Part shown: in pieces, positions 1 through 8,986 of the stretch
Position numbering within the stretch: the first letter of the stretch is position 1
Layout: the number at the start of each line of letters is the position of its first letter
Source of the DNA: an uncultured SAR86 cluster bacterium
Lineage (GTDB): Bacteria; Pseudomonadota; Gammaproteobacteria; Magnimaribacterales; AG-339-G14
DNA: 64,000 bases
Direction of reading: 5' to 3'
Assembly (NCBI GenBank): GCA_902616715.1
Contig: CACMTR010000001.1
Span: 372,001 to 436,000 of the forward strand
Notes under the pieces: generated by a model
What the model was told of the DNA's origin: nothing
The model's database searches: none
What the model saw: the letters and a program-made list of their open reading frames with translations, nothing else
Made by a program: the position numbers and the translations under genes

Positions 1-747
1 AAAGGTTCAATTTTTAATAAAGGACCAAGATTATTCGAAGCAGGAACTAACATTAAATATGGAACAGGCATTGGAATAGCTGGAAATATGCTGGAGAAAG
101 TTACTGGAGTTGGTTTAGACGAATATTGTAAAGAAAATATTTTTAATCCCTTGAGTATGGAAAATACATTTTTTGAGATTCCAAAAGAAAAACAAGACAA
201 GCTTGTAGGTATGTATATAAGAAGGGGTAAAAATTCAGATAAATTTTCAGAATTACCTTTGAGCATTCCTCCAGTAAAGAGAACCTTTTTGAATAAAATA
301 ATTTTTGGCGGTTTTTATGGAGGGACTGATGTGTTTAGTTCCCCTAACGATTTTACAATCTTAATTAAATGCCTATTAGATAAAGGAACATTCAACGGTT
401 ACAAAATGCTTAAAGAGGAAACTATTGAAGAAATGTCTAAACCCGGACCTGGTAGTTATGATGATATGTGGGATAGAGATGACAATCCTCAATATGTCAT
501 GGGAGAAAATACGAGGTTAAAAAGTAATCAAAATAAATATGGTCTTGGTTTAACAGTTTCTTATGATAATAAATCCCATAGACCCATTGGATCTGTTTGT
601 CATGGTGGAGCCGGCAATACATTTTTTAGTTTGAATTATGAAGCTAACAAAGCAGCATTAATATTCTCAAATTTTTATCCATATAATGATCCTGAATGGT
701 TTGAAATGCTTCAAGAGTTAGAATTCATTACATATGAAAATAATTAG
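1..747 (+). CDS. Serine beta-lactamase-fold hydrolase, C-terminal part (5' end outside window)
   Basis: The reading frame is open from base 1, so the gene starts before the window; about 248 residues are visible. The sequence fits the beta-lactamase/class C-like serine hydrolase family (esterase/penicillin-binding fold). A YGTG stretch near visible residue 20 sits where the family YxN motif is expected and is followed by the usual GNMLEKVTG helix. A CHGGAGNTFF segment near the C-terminus matches the HxG/KTG-equivalent strand. The nucleophile SxxK motif would lie upstream and cannot be checked. Its 3' end overlaps the next gene by 14 bases. Substrate unknown; such proteins in marine bacteria are often esterases rather than drug-resistance enzymes (inference). 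Confidence 0.8.
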   Translation, partial: KGSIFNKGPRLFEAGTNIKYGTGIGIAGNMLEKVTGVGLDEYCKENIFNPLSMENTFFEIPKEKQDKLVGMYIRRGKNSDKFSELPLSIPPVKRTFLNKIIFGGFYGGTDVFSSPNDFTILIKCLLDKGTFNGYKMLKEETIEEMSKPGPGSYDDMWDRDDNPQYVMGENTRLKSNQNKYGLGLTVSYDNKSHRPIGSVCHGGAGNTFFSLNYEANKAALIFSNFYPYNDPEWFEMLQELEFITYENN

Positions 748-1174
748 ATTGTTTTTAAAAGCATATTTTTTATTCTTTATTTTTTTATCAACATGTTTAT
801 CTGCAAATGAAATAGATAATTTTATTAAAAATTATTTTGATGCCTTTAATAATTCTGATTCAATTAAATTTCACGATAAATTTCACAATCCTTTTATAAG
901 AATTATCAATGGAGAAAAAAAATTAATTTCAGATAAAAAATGGTTTGATTTTAAAGCATTGAATTCTACAGATTGGTCTTATTCATCGATTTTAGATTAC
1001 GAAAAATTTCTTGAAACAGACAACGAAGCAATATTGAAAATTAATTATGGTCGACATAATTCAGAAGGGTCAATTTATAACAGTGGTGATGCATATATGG
1101 TCCTTACAAAAATTAACAACAAATGGGGTATTTCCACATATATAGCGCCGTCTATACCTACTGAAGGTATATAA
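734..1174 (+). CDS. Secreted NTF2/SnoaL-like protein
   Basis: 146 residues. A hydrophobic signal peptide covers about residues 1-24, with likely cleavage after LSA. The mature part begins with an NTF2/SnoaL-like pattern: a helix with YFDAFNNSD, then alternating strands ending in NNKWGIS. The fold is a cone-shaped alpha/beta barrel used by ketosteroid isomerases and many non-catalytic binding proteins, so the function cannot be named. The start codon lies within the upstream hydrolase gene, suggesting translational coupling and a periplasmic partner role. Confidence 0.6.
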   Translation: MKIIRLFLKAYFLFFIFLSTCLSANEIDNFIKNYFDAFNNSDSIKFHDKFHNPFIRIINGEKKLISDKKWFDFKALNSTDWSYSSILDYEKFLETDNEAILKINYGRHNSEGSIYNSGDAYMVLTKINNKWGISTYIAPSIPTEGI

Positions 1175-1279
1175 TTGGATATATAGTTATTCGTATAATA
1201 TATATTATGTTAAATATAAGATTTGAGGATCATTTAACTAATATCTATAATTCTTATAATTCTCAACTTAGGGAGAAAA

Positions 1280-1540
1280 ATGGAAAACGTTGAAATATAT
1301 TACCTAGCTATAACAATTTTTGTCTGTTATGGCTTCAACCTAGCTCAAGGCTTAAGAGCAGCTATAAATAGAGATGAGACTGTTAGAGTAGTACCAAAAA
1401 TTCTTTGTTCTATCTATTGCGTATCGGCTTCATTAATAGGAATTATGATACTGCCCTCTTCTTATCAATTGATATCTTACTTTCATGTATTTATTATATT
1501 GTTTCAGATGGCAATGATTTGGTTTCCAAAGCCCAAATAA
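1280..1540 (+). CDS. Small three-helix membrane protein, unknown
   Basis: 86 residues, preceded by a clear GGGAG-type ribosome binding site. Three hydrophobic segments at about residues 6-25, 40-58 and 61-80 predict an inner-membrane protein with short loops. I recognise no family. It lies 16 bases before an acyl-CoA ligase gene, so the two are probably co-transcribed; a role in lipid handling is only a guess from this position. Confidence 0.6.
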   Translation: MENVEIYYLAITIFVCYGFNLAQGLRAAINRDETVRVVPKILCSIYCVSASLIGIMILPSSYQLISYFHVFIILFQMAMIWFPKPK

Positions 1541-1556
1541 TTCTTGGAGAGAAAAT

Positions 1557-3098
1557 ATGACTGTTAAATATTACGATTGGGTTGAATATCAATCTAACTT
1601 CAGACCTGAAAAAGTTGCAATAAAAGAAATCTCAAGTTCTAAAGAATTAACCTATAGAACATTAAATGACAGATCAAAAGCTCTAGCAGGTTGGCTTCAG
1701 AAAAATGGACTGGAAAAAGGAGACAGAGTAGCAATTCTTTCTCATAATTGTGCCGAAGTTTTCGAATTAGAGTTTGCATGTGGAAAAATTGGAGGCATTG
1801 AACTTCCATTAAACTGGAGGCTCACTAAACCTGAATTAGAATATATTCTTAATGATAGTTCTCCAAAAGTACTCATTTACTCCATTGAATTCAAGGAGAT
1901 AGCGGAAGCGCTCTTAAAAGATTGTGATATAAAAAATTCTTTAGAAATAGAAGAGAATAATTTTAGTAGTAGTTACGAAGATGCAATTTCTGAAAACAAT
2001 GATTTTACTATCACTGAATGCACCCATGACGATTTAATTATGTTGATGTACACCTCAGGAACAACTGGGCATCCCAAAGGCGCTATGATTACTCACAGGA
2101 TGCAGTTTTTCAATATTGTAAATTTGGCATCTACAGCAAGAATCACTGATAAAGCTGTTCAATTAGTATCTTTACCTTTATTTCATACCGGAGGAATGAA
2201 CTGTTATGCAAATCCTGTTCTACACAATGGAGGGCAAATTATTTTAACTAAAGAATTTGATCCTGGAAAAGCTCTAGAAATTATCAATAATCCGGAATAT
2301 GGAGTAACTCATTTATTTGCAGTACCGGCGCCCTACCAATTTATGATGCTTCACCCAGATTTTGATAATACTGATTTTTCAAGAATACAAAGCGCTGGTG
2401 TTGGAGGTGCTCCTTGTGCTGAAGTAATTCTAAAAACTTGGCAAGATAAAGGAGTGGAATTTTCTCAAGGATGGGGGATGACAGAAACTAGTCCTGCTGC
2501 AATAAGCTTGTCTGGAGATGAAGCAGCTAGAAAAATAGGTTCCGCTGGAAAACCGTTATTGCATACTGCAGTAAAAATAGTTGATGAAAAAGGTAAAGAA
2601 GTAAAAAAAGGCGAAGTAGGTGAAATTTTAATAAAGGGTCCTAACATAACACCAGGATATTGGAATAATGAGGAAGCTACTAATAATTCTTTTATAGATG
2701 GCTGGTTAAAAACTGGGGACGCTGCCCAAATGGATGACGAAGGCTTCATTTATATTGTAGATCGCCAAAAAGATATGTATATCTCTGGAGGAGAAAACGT
2801 CTACCCCGCCGAAGTAGAAAACATAATTTATCAGTTACCCCAAATAGCTGAGGCAGCAATTATTGGTGTTCCGGACGAAAAATGGGGAGAAGTTGGTTTT
2901 GCTTTTATTGTCATTAAAGAAAATGAAACTTTATCAGAAGAAGATATTTATGATCATTGTCTTAAAAATTTAGCAAAGTTTAAAATACCAAAAGGTGTTG
3001 AGTTTATAGAAGCTCTTCCCAGAAATGCTACTGGCAAAGTGCTTAAACGAACTTTAAGAGAAGAAAAATTAGGAGCCACTGCACCTGCTATTTCTTAA
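1557..3098 (+). CDS. Acyl-CoA synthetase (AMP-forming, class I adenylate-forming enzyme)
   Basis: 513 residues, full length for the family. It activates a carboxylic acid with ATP and CoA. The P-loop motif TSGTTGHPKG is at about residues 166-175, the adenine-binding GWGMTE at 305-310, the hinge region YISGGENVYPAEVE follows about 100 residues later, and the C-terminal catalytic lysine is in ATGK near residue 494. The features resemble medium/long-chain fatty acyl-CoA or aryl-acid ligases of marine proteobacteria; the acid cannot be read from sequence. A good GGAGAG ribosome site precedes the start. Confidence 0.9.
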   Translation: MTVKYYDWVEYQSNFRPEKVAIKEISSSKELTYRTLNDRSKALAGWLQKNGLEKGDRVAILSHNCAEVFELEFACGKIGGIELPLNWRLTKPELEYILNDSSPKVLIYSIEFKEIAEALLKDCDIKNSLEIEENNFSSSYEDAISENNDFTITECTHDDLIMLMYTSGTTGHPKGAMITHRMQFFNIVNLASTARITDKAVQLVSLPLFHTGGMNCYANPVLHNGGQIILTKEFDPGKALEIINNPEYGVTHLFAVPAPYQFMMLHPDFDNTDFSRIQSAGVGGAPCAEVILKTWQDKGVEFSQGWGMTETSPAAISLSGDEAARKIGSAGKPLLHTAVKIVDEKGKEVKKGEVGEILIKGPNITPGYWNNEEATNNSFIDGWLKTGDAAQMDDEGFIYIVDRQKDMYISGGENVYPAEVENIIYQLPQIAEAAIIGVPDEKWGEVGFAFIVIKENETLSEEDIYDHCLKNLAKFKIPKGVEFIEALPRNATGKVLKRTLREEKLGATAPAIS

Positions 3099-3107
3099 AA
3101 TTTGAAT

Positions 3108-3437
3108 TTATTTTATTCCAAATTTTTCGATATTTGACTTTGCTTTTGTGATGAATTTAAAAAATTTCTTTACTGCTTTATTTAAGTTCGGGTAATCATA
3201 AAATTCTGTAACGCCATAACCATCCCAATAACTTACTCGATAATAAGATTGATCAATGTAGTTGATAGAGATCTCTATTGGATCTGGATTCTCGGTTACA
3301 AAAGAAATGGTTGATAAAGAATTCTCAAAAATTAGATCAATTGAAAAACCATCTTTTTCTAATTCTTTTTTTAACTGAATGAAATTATCTTTTTTTGATA
3401 TTAAGCTTACCTTGTCTGTCACACCTATGCCGTCCAA
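3108..3437 (-). CDS. Hypothetical protein
   Basis: 109 residues with no recognised family; acidic/aromatic content and predicted alternating strands (SYYRVSYWDGYGVTEFYDY) followed by a basic C-terminal helix suggest a small alpha/beta protein. As drawn it overlaps the DUF2805 gene by 53 bases. The true start may therefore be a non-ATG codon further in (for example the GTG at V8), since there is no second methionine. Its stop lies 9 bases from the convergent acyl-CoA ligase stop. Confidence 0.5.
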   Translation of the reverse strand: MDGIGVTDKVSLISKKDNFIQLKKELEKDGFSIDLIFENSLSTISFVTENPDPIEISINYIDQSYYRVSYWDGYGVTEFYDYPNLNKAVKKFFKFITKAKSNIEKFGIK

Positions 3438-3645
3438 CTAAATGTCCTCTGAGTTTTATATGTTTGGTTTTCCTACCCTTTACTCTTTTCCTCCAAAGTT
3501 TAAAGCTTCTTGTTTTTAGATTATTTCTCATTATCTCTATAAGCTCTCCGTGAGTTAAACTAAACTCAGACTGTATTACCTCAAATGGAGTCCTATCTTC
3601 CCAAGCCATTTCGATAACTCTATTTACATCAATTTCATCAAGCAT
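3385..3645 (-). CDS. TIGR03643/DUF2805 family protein
   Basis: 86 residues. The sequence follows the family pattern: an N-terminal helix (VNRVIEMAWEDRTPFEVI), a helix-turn-helix-like segment, then SFKLWRKRVKGRKTKH and a basic tail. Members are about 90 residues, rich in Trp and Met, found mainly in marine bacteria, with no known function. The layout resembles a small DNA-binding helix-turn-helix protein (inference). Many genomes carry it near photolyase and DUF2256 genes; here those lie about 25 kb away. Confidence 0.85.
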   Translation of the reverse strand: MLDEIDVNRVIEMAWEDRTPFEVIQSEFSLTHGELIEIMRNNLKTRSFKLWRKRVKGRKTKHIKLRGHLVGRHRCDRQGKLNIKKR

Positions 3646-3722
3646 TTCTTCTAAAAAACAATAAATTCAGTAAAAATGTAGTTAAATATGAAAAAATAAC
3701 AACTATTTATTAAAAGATTAAT

Positions 3723-4589
3723 ATGGAAATTCAAAAAAAATATATTGAAATTGCAGGCAAAAAGATGGCAGTTATAGATGAAGGTTCTGGAGAACCAATA
3801 GTGTTCCTTCATGGAAATCCAACTTCATCTTACCTTTGGCGTAACATAGCGCCGAACTTTAAGGAAACAAATAGAATAATTGTACCCGACTTAATGGGTA
3901 TGGGTGATTCAGAAAAATTAGATGGTATAGACAATCCTAGTTATAACTTAATGGGACACTATGATTTTTTAGATCAATTGTTGGATAAATTAGAGATCGG
4001 AAATAATATTCATTTTGTAATCCACGATTGGGGTTGTGCTTTAGGAATGATTTATGCAAGGTTGAATTCAGAAAAAATAAAATCAATTACTTTTATGGAA
4101 GGTATTGCAATACCGCTAACTTGGGAAAAATGGCCTGAAATTGCAAGAAAAATATTTTTTCTGTTTAGATCAGATGCGGGTGAGGAATTAGTTCTAGAAA
4201 AGAATTTCTTTGTTGAAAGATTGCTATTAACAGACCCAATCTCACCTATGAGTGAAGAAGATAAAATTGAATATTTGAGGCCTTATAATAATGCAGGTGA
4301 AAGTAGACGCCCTACCCTTACATGGCCTAGAAATATTCCTTTAGATGGAAAAGAACCTATAGAAACCTTGGAGGCAGTCAAAGCTAATTCTGAGTTTCAT
4401 GCTTCTTCTTCTATTCCCAAACTATTTATAAATGCAGATCCAGGTTTACTACTTGTTGGAGAGCAAAGAGAAGAGATCAGAACTTGGAAAAATTTAGAAG
4501 AAGTAACTGTTAAAGGAAATCATTTTATACAAGAAGATTCGCCTGAAGAGATTACTAACCATCTTAAAAGCTTTATAAATAAATTGTAA
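3723..4589 (+). CDS. dhaA: Haloalkane dehalogenase (HLD-II-like alpha/beta hydrolase)
   Basis: 288 residues, normal length. It hydrolyses carbon-halogen bonds in haloalkanes to an alcohol plus halide. The halide-binding pair is visible as Asn32 (HGNPTSS) and Trp103; the nucleophile Asp102 lies in HDWG, the catalytic acid Glu126 in FMEG, and the histidine base His267 in GNHF. An Asp-Glu-His triad with an Asn-Trp halide site places it in subfamily II (DhaA/LinB type). It stands alone between two minus-strand genes. Natural substrates in seawater could be algal haloalkanes (inference). Confidence 0.88.
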   Translation: MEIQKKYIEIAGKKMAVIDEGSGEPIVFLHGNPTSSYLWRNIAPNFKETNRIIVPDLMGMGDSEKLDGIDNPSYNLMGHYDFLDQLLDKLEIGNNIHFVIHDWGCALGMIYARLNSEKIKSITFMEGIAIPLTWEKWPEIARKIFFLFRSDAGEELVLEKNFFVERLLLTDPISPMSEEDKIEYLRPYNNAGESRRPTLTWPRNIPLDGKEPIETLEAVKANSEFHASSSIPKLFINADPGLLLVGEQREEIRTWKNLEEVTVKGNHFIQEDSPEEITNHLKSFINKL

Positions 4590-4621
4590 ATAAATAAGAA
4601 TTAAAATAATTCAGCTTTTTA

Positions 4622-4711
4622 TTAGCAAATATACATTCCGCAGATGTCCCCACCGGTGGATTCACATGCTGTAAGAATTAATAAAACTGATAAATAAAAT
4701 ATTTTTTTCAT
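4622..4711 (-). CDS. Tiny lipoprotein, 29 residues
   Basis: Below usual gene-caller cut-offs. A strong GGGGGG/GGAT ribosome site precedes ATG, and the product starts MKKIFYLSVLLILTAC, a lysine-rich n-region, hydrophobic core and lipobox (LTAC) with Cys16 as the lipidation site. Only 13 residues follow (ESTGGDICGMYIC), with two more cysteines. It would be a lipid-anchored peptide in the envelope, similar in kind to entericidin-type mini-lipoproteins, though I recognise no homology. It may be monocistronic. Confidence 0.55.
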   Translation of the reverse strand: MKKIFYLSVLLILTACESTGGDICGMYIC

Positions 4712-4797
4712 ATCCCCCCCCTTCTGTAGTGCAACCTTAAAGTTTTTAGCCAATAAAGTAAATTTATTAATTAAAAAAATTTCTTCTTGTGAAAATT

Positions 4798-5565
4798 TTA
4801 TTTCGGAGCCATCCTTATTCCACCATCCAGTCTGATAGTTTCTCCATTTAAAAAAGGATTTTCTATTATTTGTGCAGTCAATAAAGCAAATTCATCTGGA
4901 TCGCCAAGTCTTTTAGGAAATTGAGTCATCTCTATAAGAGGCTTTCTAACTTCGTCTGAAGCCATAGCCATAAGAGGAGTATCAAAAATTCCGGGGGCAA
5001 TTGTATTAATCCTAATACCCATTCTTGCAAGATCTCTCGCAATAGGTAGCGTCATGGCAGTGACTCCACCTTTACTTGCACTGTATGCTGCTTGACCAAT
5101 TTGACCGTCAAAAGCTGCTACGGAAGCTGTATTGATAATGACACCACATTCATTGTCATTTTCAGGTTCATTCTTACCCATTACTTCAGCTGCAAGCCTT
5201 AAAGTATTAAACGTACCAACTAAGTTAACATCTATTACAATTTTAAAAATATCTAAAGGATGAGCTCCATCTCTACCAACAGTTTTAGAAGCACTACCTA
5301 TTCCTGCACAATTGACAAGAATATGAATAGATCCAAATTCATCAACTGCACTTTGGATAGCTTTCTTTACACTTTCTTCATCAGCTACGTTAGTAACAAT
5401 ACCAATGATGTTATCTTTTAATTCCTCTTTAGCGCTATTTAAGTTATCTTCATTTAAGTCCATCAAAACTAATTTAGCTCCTTTAGAATGTAAGTTCCTT
5501 GCAGTTGCTAAACCTAATCCAGATGCGCCTCCAGTAATCAAGGCTACTTTATTTTCAATATTCAA
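4798..5565 (-). CDS. SDR, type II 3-hydroxyacyl-CoA dehydrogenase-like
   Basis: 255 residues. Classical short-chain dehydrogenase with TGGASGLG cofactor motif at residues 11-18, Asp36 at the end of strand 2 (NAD preference), NCAG near 85, and catalytic Ser148, Tyr161 and Lys165. The insertion after the fourth strand and the ending LDGGIRM resemble the HSD17B10/HADH2-like group, which oxidises 3-hydroxyacyl-CoA to 3-ketoacyl-CoA. It faces away from the plus-strand enoyl-CoA hydratase cluster starting at 5683, the preceding step in beta-oxidation. Confidence 0.85.
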   Translation of the reverse strand: MNIENKVALITGGASGLGLATARNLHSKGAKLVLMDLNEDNLNSAKEELKDNIIGIVTNVADEESVKKAIQSAVDEFGSIHILVNCAGIGSASKTVGRDGAHPLDIFKIVIDVNLVGTFNTLRLAAEVMGKNEPENDNECGVIINTASVAAFDGQIGQAAYSASKGGVTAMTLPIARDLARMGIRINTIAPGIFDTPLMAMASDEVRKPLIEMTQFPKRLGDPDEFALLTAQIIENPFLNGETIRLDGGIRMAPK

Positions 5566-5682
5566 TTTGCTTCTCCTATTTATTTTTTAGAAATATAATT
5601 TATCATAAGATTACATTCAATTCTTAAATGATCTGATACTAAGTTTCTAAGTGCCATTTAAGAAAAAAAAGGAGAGAAGAAT

Positions 5683-6474
5683 ATGAAAACTGATTACGAA
5701 TTTTTAACTACCGAGATTGATGGACATGTGCTGACGGTAACTATAAATAGACCTGACGTAATGAATGCCCTTCATCCACCAGCTCATGCCGAATTTGACG
5801 AAGTTTGGAACGAATTTGAAAAAGATGAAAACCTATGGGTAGGAATTATTACTGGAGCTGGAGATCGAGCTTTCTCTGCAGGTAATGATCTTAAATTTCA
5901 AGCTCAAAATGGTGGAAAGATGGATATTAATATAGCAAGTTCAGGGTTTGCTGGATTAACATCTAGATTTGATTTAAAAAAACCTGTCATTGCCGCTGTA
6001 AATGGAGTGTCTATGGGAGGAGGATTTGAAATTGCTCTAGCATGCGATTTAATAGTTGCATCTACCAATGCAAAATTTGCTTTACCTGAACCTAAAGTTG
6101 GATTGGCAGCTTTGGCTGGAGGAATGCAAAGACTTCCAAGACAAATAGGTATGAAAAATGCTTTAGGAATGATGCTTACTGGAAGACATGTTTCTGCAGA
6201 GGAAGGAATGCGCTTAGGATTTGTAAACGAAGTCGTGGAACCTGAAAACCTTCTTGCTTCTGCCAAAGCTTGGGCTAAACAAATTGAAGAGTGCTCGCCA
6301 ATGTCTATAAGAGCAACAAAACAAGTTGCCTACGAAAACTTCAATGAACCAGATTTAGAAAAATCAATGAGCATTCATTATTCTGCTGTGAAAGATTTAT
6401 TTAGTAGCGAGGACTTTATTGAAGGCCCTGTAGCATTTGCCGAAAAAAGATTACCAAACTGGAAAGGCAAATAA
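5683..6474 (+). CDS. Enoyl-CoA hydratase/isomerase (crotonase fold)
   Basis: 263 residues. The first oxyanion-hole segment FSAGNDLKF is near residues 65-73 and the second, NGVSMGGGFE, near 108-117. The catalytic glutamate of LPEPKVG is kept, while the second classical glutamate position is Gly/Met, as in many carnitinyl-CoA dehydratase-like members. It probably hydrates or isomerises an enoyl-CoA. It opens a run of plus-strand CoA-ester genes, has an AGGAGAG ribosome site, and its stop overlaps the next start by one base (TAATG). Confidence 0.87.
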   Translation: MKTDYEFLTTEIDGHVLTVTINRPDVMNALHPPAHAEFDEVWNEFEKDENLWVGIITGAGDRAFSAGNDLKFQAQNGGKMDINIASSGFAGLTSRFDLKKPVIAAVNGVSMGGGFEIALACDLIVASTNAKFALPEPKVGLAALAGGMQRLPRQIGMKNALGMMLTGRHVSAEEGMRLGFVNEVVEPENLLASAKAWAKQIEECSPMSIRATKQVAYENFNEPDLEKSMSIHYSAVKDLFSSEDFIEGPVAFAEKRLPNWKGK

Positions 6475-7250
6475 TGTTTGACTTAAGGGGGAAGAATGCA
6501 ATTATTACTGGATCATCAAAAGGTCTAGGGAAATCTATAGCAACAGCAATGGCGCTTCATGGTGCCAACGTAGTTATTTCCAGTAGAAAAGCAGACGTTT
6601 GCCAAGCAACCGCTGATGAAATTAACAATTCAGAAACTGCTCCAATATATGGTGAAAAAGGAAAAGCGATTGTAATTCCTTGTAACATTTCAGATAAAAC
6701 TGCATTAGAAATGCTTGTTGAAGACACAAGATCTCAATTAGGAAAAATTGACATACTTGTTTGTAATGCTGCTTCTAATCCTTTTTTTGGCTCAATTAAA
6801 GATATTCCAGACGATGCTTTTGAAAAAATCATGAATAACAACATTAAAAGTAATCACAATTTATGCCAAATGGTTATTCCCGAAATGATAGAGAATAAAG
6901 GTGGAAGCATAATTGTTGTCTCTTCTATAGGCGGATTAAATGCAAGTCCAGTGATTGGTGCTTATAACATTTCTAAAGCTGCCGATATAATGCTTGTAAA
7001 AAATTACGCTTTAGAATTTGGTCAGCACAACATCAGAACCAATGCTATTGCGCCTGGATTATTCAGAACAGATTTTGCAAAAGCTCTCTGGGAAAACCCT
7101 GAAATATTAAAACAATCTACCGCTACCTGTCCGATGAGGAGAATTGGTGAACCTGATGAAATTGGAGGTGCTGCAGTTTTTTTAGCTTCGGATGCCGGTA
7201 GTTTTGTAAATGGTCACACATTAGTAATTGACGGAGGCACAGTAGTCTAA
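6474..7250 (+). CDS. Short-chain dehydrogenase/reductase
   Basis: 258 residues. Cofactor motif TGSSKGLG near residues 12-19, an Arg at the end of strand 2 (SSRK) suggesting NADP(H), NAAS in place of NNAG, and a Ser-Tyr-Lys active site in SSIGG / AYNISK. The closest flavour is the DHRS4-like carbonyl or 3-ketoacyl reductase group. Translational coupling to the upstream hydratase and a 2-base gap to the next ligase place it in the same pathway; the substrate is probably an acyl-CoA or related ketone (inference). Confidence 0.85.
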   Translation: MFDLRGKNAIITGSSKGLGKSIATAMALHGANVVISSRKADVCQATADEINNSETAPIYGEKGKAIVIPCNISDKTALEMLVEDTRSQLGKIDILVCNAASNPFFGSIKDIPDDAFEKIMNNNIKSNHNLCQMVIPEMIENKGGSIIVVSSIGGLNASPVIGAYNISKAADIMLVKNYALEFGQHNIRTNAIAPGLFRTDFAKALWENPEILKQSTATCPMRRIGEPDEIGGAAVFLASDAGSFVNGHTLVIDGGTVV

Positions 7251-7252
7251 AA

Positions 7253-8986
7253 ATGGAAAATAAACTTTTATCAGTTGAAGGTAGATTAGAGCTTTTGAAC
7301 GAAGTTACAAAAGAAGGCTTATTATCACTATCAACAACAGAAATTAGAGGAAATGATTACCATGTGTTTGATAATGCACCAACCAATCTAAGAGAGTACT
7401 ACCAATTAGGTTTTATGCATGGAGATTGGACACACATTGTTTATGAAGGAGAAAGATTCCAATTTAAAGAAACAATGGAAAAATCAAATCAACTTGCAAA
7501 TTCTTTAATAAATGATTTTGGTATTCAAAAAGGAGATAAAGTCGCTTTTTCTATGCGTAATTATCCTGAATGGATGTTTACTTATATTGCTACAACATCA
7601 ATTGGAGCTATAGCCGTTCCATTAAATTCTTGGTGGAAAGGTGACGAATTAGAATATGGACTAGTCAACTCCGAGGCAAAATTATTTATTGCTGACGAGG
7701 AAAGATTAGATAGAGTTCAAGATATACTACCTAACCTACCTAGAATTGCAGTTAGATCATCTAATCCTGAACATTCTCAAATAGATTTTGATCAAATAAT
7801 TAAAAACTCAAGTATAGACTTGGAAACCGAAATTGAAATTCTTCCAGAAGACGAAGCTTCAATTATGTACACCTCAGGAAGTACCGGACATCCTAAAGGA
7901 GTTGTTTTGACTCATAGGGGCATAATTTTTGCTCCCTTTTATTGGATAACCATTACAACTATGGGAAAGCTTGCTGAAATAGAAACAGGAAAAAATACGG
8001 AAGAAGATTCTGAAAATAGTTATCAAACTGCAACATTATTGAGTGTCCCCCTTTTTCACGTAACTGGTTGTCATGCAATTTTTTTGCTTTCTATAGCAGT
8101 AGGACGAAAAACTGTAATGATGTACAAATGGGATCCCGAAAAAGCTTTAGATTTAATCGAAGCAGAAAAAATTTCAGCCTTCACTGGAGTTCCAACAATG
8201 TCATCTGAAATTGTTGAGGCACAAAGAAAAAACCCTAGAAATATTGACACTTTGAAGGATCTATTGGGCGGTGGTTCGGCAAGACCTCCGGAACAAGTAA
8301 GAAAACAAAAAGAATATTTGCCAAAAACCAATCCTGGAATTGGTTATGGAATGACTGAAACCAATGCTTTAGGAGCAAATAATACTGGTGAAGTTTATGT
8401 TCAAAAACCTGAAAGTACTGGATACGCCCTACCATTGCTGATGGATTTAAAAGTTATTGATGACGATGGAAATGATTTGTCCACAAATGAAAGTGGTGAG
8501 GTCTGTATTAAATCCGCTTCAACTTTTAAAGGTTATTGGAAAAACCAAGAAGCAACAGATCAAGCTTTAACCCCAGATGGCTGGGTTAAAACTGGAGATA
8601 TTGGTTATTTAGATGATCAAGGTTTTTTATACATAAACGATAGAAAAAAAGATTTAGTAATTAGAGGTGGGGAAAATATTTCGTGTATTGAAGTAGAGTC
8701 AATGATTTGTGAACATCCATCTGTTTTGGAAGCTTCTGTTTTCGGCGTCCCAGACGATCGTTTAGGTGAAATACTTGCCACCTATATATGTATAAGAGAG
8801 GACTCAAATCTTTCAGAAGAAGAGATTTCAAGTTTCCTTGCTGAAAAAATTGCAAATTTCAAAATACCCACACACTACAGATTTCAAAAAGATAAGCTTC
8901 CAAGGATTGCCTCGGGAAAAATTGCCAAGATTGATATGCGTAAAGAAGCAGTTGAACTTTTAAAATCCAATGGAAATATCAAATAA
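7253..8986 (+). CDS. Acyl-CoA synthetase (AMP-forming)
   Basis: 577 residues. Contains the ATP-binding motif TSGSTGHPKG near residues 206-215, GYGMTE near 364-369, the VIRGGENISCIEVE hinge and a C-terminal SGKIAK lysine. It is longer than the ligase at 1557 because of an N-terminal extension and a loop after the P-loop. It would activate the organic acid processed by the flanking hydratase and dehydrogenases. The 3' end overlaps the next SDR gene by 17 bases, so the two are translated from one message. Confidence 0.88.
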   Translation: MENKLLSVEGRLELLNEVTKEGLLSLSTTEIRGNDYHVFDNAPTNLREYYQLGFMHGDWTHIVYEGERFQFKETMEKSNQLANSLINDFGIQKGDKVAFSMRNYPEWMFTYIATTSIGAIAVPLNSWWKGDELEYGLVNSEAKLFIADEERLDRVQDILPNLPRIAVRSSNPEHSQIDFDQIIKNSSIDLETEIEILPEDEASIMYTSGSTGHPKGVVLTHRGIIFAPFYWITITTMGKLAEIETGKNTEEDSENSYQTATLLSVPLFHVTGCHAIFLLSIAVGRKTVMMYKWDPEKALDLIEAEKISAFTGVPTMSSEIVEAQRKNPRNIDTLKDLLGGGSARPPEQVRKQKEYLPKTNPGIGYGMTETNALGANNTGEVYVQKPESTGYALPLLMDLKVIDDDGNDLSTNESGEVCIKSASTFKGYWKNQEATDQALTPDGWVKTGDIGYLDDQGFLYINDRKKDLVIRGGENISCIEVESMICEHPSVLEASVFGVPDDRLGEILATYICIREDSNLSEEEISSFLAEKIANFKIPTHYRFQKDKLPRIASGKIAKIDMRKEAVELLKSNGNIK

